This document shows, piece after piece, positions 21,501 through 33,500 of a stretch of DNA of 64,000 nt. Made by a program: the position numbers and the translations under genes. The stretch comes from Arthrobacter cupressi (GTDB taxonomy: Bacteria; Actinomycetota; Actinomycetes; Actinomycetales; Micrococcaceae): NCBI RefSeq assembly GCF_900099975.1, contig NZ_FNEI01000004.1, forward strand, positions 248,001 to 312,000. Direction: 5' to 3'. The notes beneath the pieces are model-generated. The model searched no databases and was not told where the DNA came from. It saw only the letters and a list, made by a program, of their open reading frames with translations. Every line of letters starts with the position of its first letter. The stretch's first letter is position 1.

Positions 21501-24500
21501 CGTCGGTCACGCCGTGCGTGGCGCCTGTCTCGTCGTCGATCCACTGGGCGTCAACGTCGGTGAAGGCCTTGATGGTCATGGCCGTGGCCGCGGACGGGTG
21601 GAAGATAGCGATGTTGTGCCCGGCGCGGAGGTCGCTGAACGTGTAGTTGGCGTTGATCGGCGTGAGGTCGGAGCCGAAGGCGACCGCGACGACGGCGCCG
21701 CCCACCACCACGGGGGTGTCCGTGCCGCCGGTGCAGGACGCGCCGTCGGGCCGGAAGTAGCAGGTGGTGGGGACCGTTTCGAGGACGCTGCCCGTACCGT
21801 AGGGTGCCGGCTTGTTGTCCGGGGTGTAGATGTCCACGTTGATGTCGCCGATGCCGGGTCCGTTGACTCCTTCGGCGCTGTCGCGCAGGATCACGACGGC
21901 GTCGCGCCCGGCCTTGATGGGGCCGATGACGGGGTTGATGGGCGCCGGGTTGGCGGTGAGGGAATCACGCCGGAGGACGGTGAGGTCCAGGTAGAGGTCC
22001 TGGCCTGCTTCGGCGTCCAGGCCCACGGGCTTGAGGACCGCGGGGACGCCGGGCTCGCCGGTGTGGAAAATCTGGAGGAGGACCAGGATGAGCGGGTTCG
22101 GGACGGTGCCTGCAGAGACAGCGCCAAGCGAGCCGGACTCCGAGTCCAGGGTGATCGTGTTGCTGTAGAACGTCTCCGTGCCGGCGTCGTTGCCGCGCAG
22201 GATGGAGCCGCGCTGGTTGGTGAGGCGGGTGCTGCCGATGCGGTTGCGGATGTCACCGTCGATCGTGAGGTCGAAGCCGGTGGTGGCCGTGGGCCGGAGG
22301 CTTTCGATCACCACGCCGGTGGCCGGGAAGATGTGGTGCACGTGCCAGAACCATTGCGTGGCCGGGGGTGCGTGCGGGCCGTTGTCCACGGAGACGCTGA
22401 TGACGGCTTCCGGCGTGCTGGTCAGGTGGGAATTGAGCGTGTTGATGGAGACGCTCTGCGGGTCCGTGGTGCCCTTCAGGAAGATGTTCTTGTCCGAGCT
22501 GTTGCGGATCAGCACCGAGTTCCAGGTTTCCTGCATGGAGAAGATGCCCAGGCTGCCGTGGATGAGGCCGTTGCAGTTGGCGTCGCATTCGCCGCCGGCG
22601 TTGTTGGCCTCGAAGAGCGCTGCGGGCAGTTCGTCGTAGAGGATCGGGTCGATCCAGATGGTGGGGCCGGAGACGGTGTCGCCGATGCCCAGGGCGGGGC
22701 CGAACTGGGTGGAGCGGACGGTCACGTTGTAGGTCTTGGCGATGATCTTGCCGCTGGCGTCCACGATCAGCACCGGGTTGGGTTCGCCTAGCAGGTACAC
22801 CGTGGATTCCCACAGGATGTCGCGCTGGGGCTGGTAGTGGATGTCGCCGTCGGCGCTGCCGAAGTCGAAGAGCCCGCCGGACCGGTGTGCGTGGTAATAC
22901 AGGCGGTCGAAGTACTGCAGGGCCGCCACGTGCAGTTCGGCGGTGCGGATCACGGATTCATCGAGGCCCTGGACCGCGGAGTTGCCGTTGAACGAGACGT
23001 AGGCGCGGGCGTCGGTGTCGCCACCGCCGCAGCCGCAGTTGGCGTTCGCGTCGGCCTGCAGGTTCAGGTGTTCATGGGCGGCGCGGATGAAGACGTATTC
23101 GCCTTCGATGTAGGAGCCGGTGTCCAGCTTGGTCAGCACGCTGTCCGTCAGGCTGACGTAGGCGCCGGCGTCGGAGTCCGCGCCGAGGGCGTAGGCGTCC
23201 GCGTCGGAGCGGGCCACGCCGCGGGCCTCGAGCGCCCGGCCGTCGATGCTGCCGTCGGTGAAGTCGATGCCGAAGGCCGAGCCGACGCCGGCGGAAATCT
23301 GGACCTGCGCGCCGCGCAGTTTCGCGGTCCCACTGAGGCTCGTGGCCACCTCGGCGGTGTAGTCGTGACCGATCTGCACGCCTTGGCCGCTGTCGTCATT
23401 CGCGTCCGCGTTGGTGCCCAGGCCGCCGGAGCCGGAGGAGGCCCGCGCGTTGGCGTTGAAGCCGGCGGCGGCGTCGATCAGCACGGAGCGGTTGGCGTAG
23501 AGCGTACCGGCCACCCCGGTCTTCACGGAGTACCCGAGTTCAAGATCGACGTCGGTGTCCGCTCCCAAGATCAGCCCGCCGGTGCGGTTGACGGCTTCGC
23601 CGTTGGCAGTGGTGATACCGAGCGCGGTGACCTGCAGGTCCGTGGAGGCAAAGATGTTGGCCGCGCTGCCGATCTTGACGAGGACAGTGTTGACGGCATC
23701 GGCGAAGGCGTTGGAGGCGCCGAAGCCGAGGAACCCGCCGCCCTTGCCCACGGAGCTCACGGCGACGTTGATGTAGGAGGTGCCGTCGATCAGGACGGCG
23801 TTGCCGCGCAGCGTGCCGGCCTGGACGTCCACAGTGAGGGAGGGCTTGGAGGTGACCTCGGAGAAGACGTCGCTGAAGCGGAAGAGACCGCCGCCGATGC
23901 CCGTGGACGTTGCGCTGGCCACGCCGTTGGTGGAGCCGGCAGGGTCCGCCAGGAGTGCGCCGGGGCCGCCGACGCCGATCATCACGTGCGGCGTGCCGGC
24001 CAGGGCGCCGGCGCCCAGGTCGATGTAGAGCTGCTGGGTGCCGGTGCCGCCGCTGACTGCGGCAATGCCTTCGTTGACCAGCCGGTGGGTGCCGAGCTTG
24101 CTGGTGTCCAGGCCGGTCATCAGGGTTCCGGCGGCGTTGCGCAGCTGGAAGTCGGTGCCGTTGACGACGTCGATGAAGTACATGTTGCCTTCGACGAGGC
24201 CGATGGATTCGTAGCCGACCCGGCGCAGCGAATGGTTGGCGCGCAGACCCGCGGGGCTGGTGTTCGGCACCAGGGCGATGACCTGCATGACCTCGGTGCA
24301 GGGATGGAGGTCGACGCCGGCGCCCGGGTCGGCGTCGTACTGTCCGATTCCGGCGTGGCAGGCCGAGTCGGCGAGCCGGATCATGTGGTTGCCGGCGGCG
24401 AACATGCTGCCGAGGCCGTCCAGGTCCTCGAGGACGATCCAGACGTGCTGGCCGTTGAACAGGCCGCCGATGGCCGGGCCGTCGGTCACGGTGTAGACGT

Positions 24501-27500
24501 ACTCGGCGTTGTCGATGGCGCCGTGGGACGGGGCGTAGATGGTGTTCCAGGAGCCGTCGTGGTCGATGCCGTTGTTGTCGTTGTCCTGGAGCTGCCCGCT
24601 GCCGTTGGTGTTGACGTCCACCAGGCTGGACTTGAAGTCGATGGTGGCCGGGGCGTGGTAGACCACGGCGCGCCCGTCCAGGCCGGTGGTGTCGGCCACC
24701 TGGAAGGTTGAGCCGTCCGGCATGGCCGTGCTCGGGTTGAAGGTGACCACGTTGCTGCCCGTGGTGCCGAGCGGGGTGCTGGAGAGCCGGATGTCGAATT
24801 CGTCCACGGCGAAGACGTAGTAGGAGCTGCCGCAGGCGAGCCCGGCCACCGGGAGGGTGCCGAGGGCGCCGCCGCCGTTGCAGTTGTAGACCACCCGGTC
24901 GCCGGTGCGGAAGTTGTGGCCGCCGGCGAAGTGCAGGGTGCCGGTCTGGGCGTTCACTACGCCGGCGGCGTTGAATTCGACGCCGAGCCGGAGGGTATTG
25001 TTGTCCACCTTGATGACCCCGTAGGTGCGTCCGTCGCCGAGGCCCGGAATCGCGTTGGGGTTGGGGACGGTGCCTTCGGCGACGCCCGGCACCGAGGAGG
25101 CGGGGGCACTGTAGGTGACGGTCGTTCCGGTGCCGATGCCGTGCGGCAGGGTGAAGCAGATGGTGTCCGCGCCGTTGCAGTTGATGCCGGCCACCGTGCC
25201 GTCGGACAGCGGGGCCTGCGCTGCGCCGTGCAGGGCCGTGATGGAGAGCAAGCCGCCGGCCTGGACGAAGCCGCCGGTGACGATCGCGGAGACCTTGGGG
25301 CTGGCGAAGGACTTGGCGGTGAAGCCTGCCTGGATGTCGATCACGCCGCCGGAGGCCGCGTAGGCGTAGGAGTCGGCGTCGGTCACGGACTGGGCCAGGA
25401 CGGTGACGCCCTGCGTGGCAGTGACCTTGCCGCCGCCCAGCTGGGCGCGGACTTCCGGTTCGGTACGGGCCTCGGCGGAGGACGCCGAGACGGCCACGAG
25501 CCCGATGCTCAGGCTGTCCACGCTGGCGTTGGTGGCGTCGTCGCCGATGGCCTTGACCTCGATGGTGAGGGCTCCGGCGTCGCCCACGGTGCCGACGGCG
25601 GGATCCACGTGGGTGGTGCCCACGTCGCCGTTGAGTTCGGCTTTGGTGATGGCCTTGTCCGTGGCGTTGGGGTACATGACGCCGATGCTGACGGCACCGA
25701 TGCCCTTGCCGCCTGCAACTGCCGTGGCCCGGTTGACCGCGTGGGCGTAGACGAGGAGTTTCTGGGTCAGGCCGCTGATCTTCGCGGCGCTTCCGATGAC
25801 CGCGTACGTGACGGTGGCGGTGGTGATGTCCGCGGGGGCCGAGGCGCCGGTGACGCCCACGATGCCGGTGGCCAGGACCTTCGCGGTGGAGTGGGCCGTG
25901 TTGGTGGCGTCGGCTTCCACCGTCATGTTGCGTCCGGCGGTGGCCTGGCCGTCCCATTGGGCTCCGGTGGGTGCCGAGATGTCCGCGACGGGGGCGCTGA
26001 CGGCCACACCGCCCAGGAGGCCGCCGGTGATGACGTTGGAGTAGGCGGTAGCGGTGTTGACGCTGGTGGCCTTGATAGTGAGGTCGGCCCCGGCGGCGGC
26101 GATGCTGCCCGCCCCGGTGACGCGGGTTCCGGCGTCGATCTTTGAATCCGCCGCGCCGATCGCCAGGCTGACGAGCGCGACGGCGGCCGTCTTGACCCGT
26201 GCCTCGCTGCTGTTGTGCGCGTCCGCCAGGACGTCCAGCTTGCCGGCCGCGGTGACGGCGCCGTCCAGGGTGGCGCGGACCTCGTTCGATACGCGGGCCA
26301 CGGCCACCATGGCCTTGAGGTCGATGAGTCCGCCGCTGGTGGAGTCCACGATGCCCTTGGCGTAGTTGCCGTCGCCCTGGGTTTGGGCCTTGACGGTGAT
26401 GGTTCCAGTGGAGCCCAGGCTGGCCGTGCCGTCCACGATCGCCCGGATCCAGGCGTCCGAGGTGATCCGGGAGCTGGCCCAGGCCCCGCTCAGGCCGAGG
26501 AGCGAACCCGAAACCAGGACCGTTTCGGTGTCGGCCTTGTTGGCGGCCGTGGCCACGACGTCGATCGAGGAGGCGCCGGTGACGGTGCCGGTGGCCTTGG
26601 CGAGGGTGTGTCCGGACAGTTCTGCGAAAGAGACGGTGATGCCGATGGTGACGCCGCCGATCGAGACGCCCGGGGAGCGGACGGTTGCGGTGTTGCTGGC
26701 GGTGGCCGTGGATTCGACCGCGCCGCTGGTGGTGGCGCTGCCGCCCACGATGGACTCGAGGTGCCGGGCCGAGTCGGCGCGGACCACGGTGAGGCCGATC
26801 GCCACGCCGCCCACAGTGACGTTGAGGGTGGTGGCCTGCACGGTGCGGGTGCCGGTGGCAGTGGCGGCGACCCCGCCCGAGCCCACGGTACCGCTCGGCG
26901 AGGCCGAGGCCTTGGCCGTCCCTGCCAGGCTGACGAGGGTGACCACGCCACCAATGGCCCCGGCCCCGCCGGCGACGCTGACACCCAGTCCGTAGACGTT
27001 GATGTTGTCCACGGTGCTGGAGGTGAAGCTGGCCACGGTGCCGGTGCCGCCGACGGCCACTGTTCCGGTTTCGGCGGTGTTGTCGCCGGAGACGTTGACG
27101 ACGGACACGGACACGCCCGCGCCGACCGCCCCGATGGCCAGGCCGATCGAGTAGTTCTCGAGGTGCCGGTCGGCGGTGGATCCCACAAGCACTCCGCCGC
27201 CGGCCCGCAGGATCTGCGCACCGCCGTCGATGTGGGCCCGCTGGGTGCCGCGGTCGTTGATGACCACCACCTGCCCGGCGATCCCGACGGCGCCCACGGC
27301 GCCGGAGAAGCCGAAGCCCACCGAGTGCTCGTCCATGCCGGCCTGGACGGACACTTCGCCGGTGCCGCCGGTGCCGGCGGTGATCTGCGCGGTGGAACCG
27401 ATGCCGGCGTCGGTGTTGCTCTTGATGTTCAGGACCAGGACGGAGATGCCGACGCCGACTGCCCCCACCGCGCCGGCGCCGGCGACGCCGAGGATCCGCA

Positions 27501-30500
27501 GCTGGTCCTTGGCCCAGGCGCGCACGTGGCCGCCGGCCAGGACGATCGCGTTGATGGTGGCGGTAGTCCCGCCCGTGGGGACGGTGCCGAGCGCGTCATT
27601 ACCGATGTTGCTGGCCGGGGCCGCCGCGGAGATGCGTCCCGACGCCACGCCCAGCTGGTCGGCGAGGCGCTGGTTGGTCTTGGTCTCCGAGCCGGAGACG
27701 AGCCGCCACTTGGCGCCGGCGGTTCCCGGTGCGAGGGCCACGCCGCTGGCGATGTCCTCGGTGGCCGACCAGGTCTGGCCGTTGTAGCTGGCAAGTGCGC
27801 CTTCGTCCCAGGCCTGGGCGCTGGTCCATGCGGTGGCCGCGCCGGCCGTGGTACCGGTGAGGGTGTTGTCCTTGTAGCCGCCGCTGCCGCCCTGGGCAGC
27901 CGTGCCGCCCTGCTGGATGCTGTTGAGCGAGCCGCCCTCGTCCCAGTTGCCGGAGTCCAGGCCCGGGCGGGTGGCGCTGTGTACGCCGTCGGCGGTTGCG
28001 GTGTAGTACTTGCCGTCCACGGTGTCGCGGACTTCGTCGCCCTTGTTGTAGTACTCGGCGGCGGACCAGTCGCCGCGGCCGAAGGCGCTGGACTCGCCCA
28101 GCCACTTGGCGGGGTTGTTCCTCGGCGAGGCGCCGCCCAGCACGCCGTCTTCCTTGGCGGAGTAGCGCTTGCCGTCGCCGGTGTCGGTGACGACGTCGCC
28201 GCGCCGGTAACTGGTGCCGGAGTTCCAGTTGCCGCGGTAGTCGCCGCCGGGGGCCGCGTGGTATCCGCCGGTGGCGGCGGTGCCCACGGTCCAGACCGAC
28301 ACGGCCGCCGCGACGCCGACGAACCCGCCCGAGACGCTGACGGCGAAAGTGCTCACATCCTTGGCCGACACCGCGTAGACCTGCACGTTTCCGGCGGCGT
28401 GGATGGTGGCGCCGGCGCCCAGAATGGCCTGAACAGAATTGTTGGCCACGCCGACATCCACACCGCCGGAAACACCTACGAAACCGCCAGCGATGCCGCC
28501 GGCGATTGTCAGCGACTTGAACCTGTCGGTCGCCGAGACGTTGACACCCTGGGCCGGGCTGGCCCCGGGCTGGGCGTTGACCGTGCTGTTGCCCCCGATG
28601 AAGGCCTTCACCAGCACCGTCAGGAGGGCCACGGACACACCGCCTGCCACGCCCACGAAGCCGCCGCCCACCGCGGCCACCAGCCCGAAGACGTCCTCCA
28701 CCGAATCGGCCCGCACGATCACGCCCGAGAAGGACTGGCGGCCGAAGTCTGCGGCGGTCCCGGAACCGCTGAGCCCGGCGCCGTTGGATACACCGCCGAT
28801 TCCGCTGCCGAGGGCCAGCGCGTCCACCGCGCCGCCGGCGCCCAGGTACGCCTGCACCTTCTTGTCCAGGACGGCGACGCCGACGGCGGCACCGACGCCC
28901 ACGTAACCGCCGGCTGCGGCGAGGGTGAGCAGGAGCAATCGGGTGTCATCCTTGGCGGACACCAGCACGTTGTTGTCTGCCTTTAGGGTGGCCCCGGTGC
29001 CGAGGCATTCGAAGGCGAGGGTTCCCGTGGGGGTGCCGGTGCAGGCGAAGGTGTTCAGCTTCAGGACGGTGACGGCGACGGTACCCGCGACGCCGACCGT
29101 TCCGCCGCCGGCGCCGGCTGCCACGGAGACCACGGCATCCTTGGCGTTGGCGGTGACGGCGATGTTGTTGCGGGCGTTCACGGTGCTGCCGGTGCCGATG
29201 TAGGCGTACGTGTCGATGCTGACCACCCGGACATCGACGGGAACGGCCACGCCGGCGCTGCCGCCGATGCCCACCGCGGCGGCGATGCCCAGCTGGTAGT
29301 ACTGGTTGGCCGCGGAGACCTGGACGGACTGCCCGGTGTTGGCACCAGCAACGTTGGAAGCGCACGTGACGCCGCAGTTGATGCGGGCGTTCGCGCCGAT
29401 GTGCGCGGAGGTGCGGATGGTGTTCACGGCCACGGCGCCGGCGAGGGAGACGCCGGCCGTGCCGCCGATGCCCACCGCCACGCCGAAGGCGCCGATGTTG
29501 TCGGAGTTGTTGGCGGTGACGGCGACGCCGCCGAAGTCCGGGGTGCTGCCGGCCTGGATGACGCGTGGTCCCATGGCGCTGGCGTCGCCGCCAGGGGCAG
29601 TGCCGGACTTGGTGATGCTGTGCGCCTTGCCCGTGGTGCCGCTGAGGGACAGGGCAACCGGGGTACCGCCGTCGGTGCTCTTCTTGTTCAACAGCTGGAA
29701 GGTGTTCCCGCCCAGGCTCTTGTAGAAGTAGGTGCCGCCGTCGACGAGGCCGCCGATCACCGCGCCGCCGCCGGAACTGTAGACCACGGCGTCGTCGTTG
29801 GCGGCATTGACGGAGTACGGGGTGGTGATCTGGTTGCCGGACACCGCCGTCTGCGGGTTGAAGCGGAGGGTGTTGTCTTCCTGGACGTTGGCTTCGTCGG
29901 TGGCGAAGAAGCGCTGGTTTTCGGTGGTTCCCTGGCTCAGCAGGTCCACGGCCGCGCCGCCCTGCGTGGCGGAGACCTGGAAGGTGTTGGCCGTGGCGTT
30001 GACGATGTAGTAGATGCCGCGGTGGGTCAGGCCGGTGATGCCGCAGCCGCCGGTGTCGCAGCCGCGGTCGTACTGGACCTGCCGGCCGTTCTGGAAGCCG
30101 TGGCCGGCCAGGGTGATGGTGTTGCTGCCGGTGTTGACGTCCGCCGGGGCGAAGCGCATGTCCTTGGTGGTGACGCTGTAGCTGCCGGTGGCCACCGTGA
30201 CGGCGTCGGCGCCTTTGGCGGAGACCCGGGCGTAATTGCCGATCCAGGCGTGGGTTTCCTTGGTGGTGACCGGCACGGACACTGCGGCGCCGACGCCGGC
30301 GCTGCCGCCCACGGCGATGTTGCCGCCGATCACGTTCAGGGTGAGGGATTCGTCGGCGTTGACCCGGACGCTGCCGTCCATGGCGACGACGGCGGCGTCC
30401 GAGGTGGAGGTGCCGTCGGCGATGAAGGCCTTGGTGGTGATGGACAGGACGGACACGGCGGCGTTGACGTTGACGGCGGCGGACCCGGCGAAGCTGCCGC

Positions 30501-33500
30501 CCACGGAGATGGAGGTGATCTTCTCGGCGGACTGGGCGTCCACGGTGAGGTTGCCGCTGCCGGTGACGGAGGTGTCCTTGGCGAGCCAGGCCTGGGTGTC
30601 CTTGGTGATGACCTCGACGTCCACGCCTGCGCCCACGCCCGCCGAGCCGCCCACGGTGAGCACGCCCGCGAGCGCAAGGACCGTCGTCGTGTCCTTGGCC
30701 AGCACCGTGGTGTGCGTTCCCGCCGAGGAGGCTCCGGCGTCGAGGTGGGCCTTGGTGGTATCGCTGCTGACGTTGACCACCACGGAGCCGGCCACGCCGG
30801 CGGAGTTGCCGCCGGCACCGCCTACGGCCAGGAACTTGAAATCGCCGGACTGGATGGCGCTCACTGTGAGGCCGGCGCCGCCGGCTTCGATGTCCGCGCC
30901 GGCGCCGACGTACGCTTCCACCACGCTGCTGCGGACGATCACGACGGCGGAGGCACCGACGCCGGCCGAGCCGCCGCCGATTGCCAGGTTGCCTGCGGAG
31001 AACGGCCCGCTGGCGGTCCGGCTCGCCAGGACCTTGACGGTTCCGAGGGCGTGGACCTCGGCGCCGGCTTCGATGGAGGCGACGACTGCCGGACTGCTGC
31101 CGCCCTGGTTGAACACGAACACCAGCACGGCGCCCGTGACGGCCGCACTGCTTCCGCTCACGCCACCGGCCACGGAGAGTTCGAACCAGTCCTCGCCGCC
31201 CTTGGCCTCGACCGTGACGCTGCCGCCGGCCCGGACCGCGGAGCCGGCGCCGATCCTGGCCCGGACGTTGGAGGTGATGACGTCCACGATCACGGTCAGG
31301 CCCACGGCGGCCGAGCTGGCGCTGAAGGACAGGGCGCCGGCCACGTTCACGATCTCCAGGCTGTCCTCTGCGGTGACGGACACGGACTGGCCGGCGCCGC
31401 CCACTGCGCCTTCCTGGTTCACGCGGGCACCGGTGCCGAGGGAGGCCTGGGTGTCGAAGGACATGATGTCGATGATGAAGGAGCCGCTCACGGCGGCGCC
31501 GCTGTTGCTGGCGCCGGCACCGACCGCGACGCTGGTGACGGAGGGCAGGGTGACCTTGCCTTGCAGCGGGGTTTCGGGTTCGAGCGGCACGAGGGTGGTC
31601 TTCGCGCTGATGGTCAGGGTGCCGGCGGCATCCACCGAGGTGACCTGCCCGGCCGCGGTGCCGGAGTCGATGAAGGCCCAGGTGGTCACCTCGAGGTAGT
31701 TGACCGCCACGGCGCCGCCCACTGCCGTGCCGCTGCCCGTGGAGAAGCCTCCGGAGAGCGCGATGAGCTGCAGGCCCATGGCTTCGGTGGCCCGGACTGT
31801 CACGCCTCCCGCCGCGGAGTCCAGCTGCGCGCCCTTGCCGACAGACGCCGTCGTGGTGATGAGGAGGATCTGCACGCCCGCGGAAGCGGCCACCCCGGCG
31901 CTGTTCTTGCCGCCGCCGGCGGCGATCCCCCAGACGATGAAGTCGTTGCGCTGGCCGGCCGGGGTGATCGCTTCCACGGTGATTCCGGCTTGTCCGCTGA
32001 TGACCGCACCGGCGCCGATCGTGGCGATGCTGGTGAGGTCCTGGACGTTCAGGCCGATCGCGGCGCCCACTCCGGTGTCGTTCTGCAGGTCGATGGCCGA
32101 GCCCATGGCCCGGGCGTTGGCGTCCACGTGGCTGAGGGCGCGGACGGTGACGGCGCCGGCGGTGGCGGTGACGGTGCGGTTGGCGGTGATCCGTGCGGTG
32201 TTGACCATCACCACCCAGTTGACGGCGATGGCGCCGGCCACTCCGGTTCCGCCGCCCCCGCTGCCGGATTCGCTGCTGGCCTTGCCGTTGGCGTTGGTGG
32301 CGCCGTTGCTGCCGTTGGTGCCGCCGCTGGAGCTGGGGAGGGTTCCGGTGCCCTGGTCCTTGGTGTTCGGGTTGTCGCCGTTGACCTGGCTGTTGGCGTT
32401 CTGGTCGCCGCTCTTGGGATCGCTTTCGCTGCTGCCTTTGGCGCTGGCCACGGCCTTCGCTTCGCTCTTGATTTCGCTGGAGGCCACCACGTCCACGGAG
32501 GCGCCGGTGACGTTCCGGGCGATTTCCGCCGTCGTCTGCCAGCCGACCGCCACGTTGATGGAGATGTCGATCCCGACGGCGGTGTCCTTGCCGGCCGCTT
32601 CGGCGTTGCCTTCCGTGCGGATCCGGTTGAGGTGGGTGGCGGTGACCTTGACGGCGCCGGAGCTGGTCAGCGCGGAGCCGGTGCCGAGGCGGGCGATAAC
32701 GTGGTCGTCCTTGCTGATGAGCAGGGCCACCACCGGGGTGACCGCGGTGCCGCCGGCCGTCCCGCCTTCGGCCGTGGTGACCAGCTCGCGGAAGCCGAAG
32801 GCGTCCACGGTCACGGAGGATCCGCCGGTGAGGGTGGCGCCGTTTTCGGCTTCCGCCCGGACGGTGGACGGCACCAGGACCTGGAGGGCGACGGAGGCGC
32901 CGACGCCCGTGGCACTGCCCACCTCGGCTTTGCCGCTGGCCTTGGCGTAGTCGTATTCGTTGCTGAGGGCGGAGATCACGACGGCGGAGCCGCCGAGCGT
33001 TGCCGAGGCACCGGCCTGCAGCACGGCTTCGGTGGTGTTGGTGACGATGTTCAGGGCCAGGGCGCCGGCGACTCCGACGCTGGAGGCCTTGCTGGCGCCG
33101 GCGCGGGCGGTGGCGGAAATCTCGTGCTCCCAGAGCCGGAAGAGCTGGTCCGCTGTGGGGCTGGCCGGGAAATGGTCACCGTCGCTCAGGGTCACGGACT
33201 GGGCCACCCACTGCTGGGAGCCGTTGCGCTTGTAGAAGCCGGGGGCGTTGCCGCCGTCCTGCGCCGTCAGCTGGAACCAGTCGTTCTCTTCGATGTCGTT
33301 CTTGGGCAGTTCTTCCTTCTGCCCGTAGGTGTCCGCGGTGACGAAGTCCCACTCGCTGCCGTCGTACTTGTAGACGCTGTTGCGCGGGTGGCCGTCGTGG
33401 GCGGTGGTGAGGAGGAAGTAGTCGCCGCTGGAGGGTGAACCGGGGAAGGCGGCGCCGCTGGTGATGGTGACGTCCTGGTCCATGGTCCAGTTGCTGCCGT

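Noticed and set aside
14926..22791. A 2621-codon open frame on the plus strand opposite the giant gene, and many other long antisense frames there
   Set aside because: Composition is Gly/Val/Asp/His-rich without any domain pattern. It arises because GC-rich third codon positions of the real gene remove stop codons from the opposite strand.
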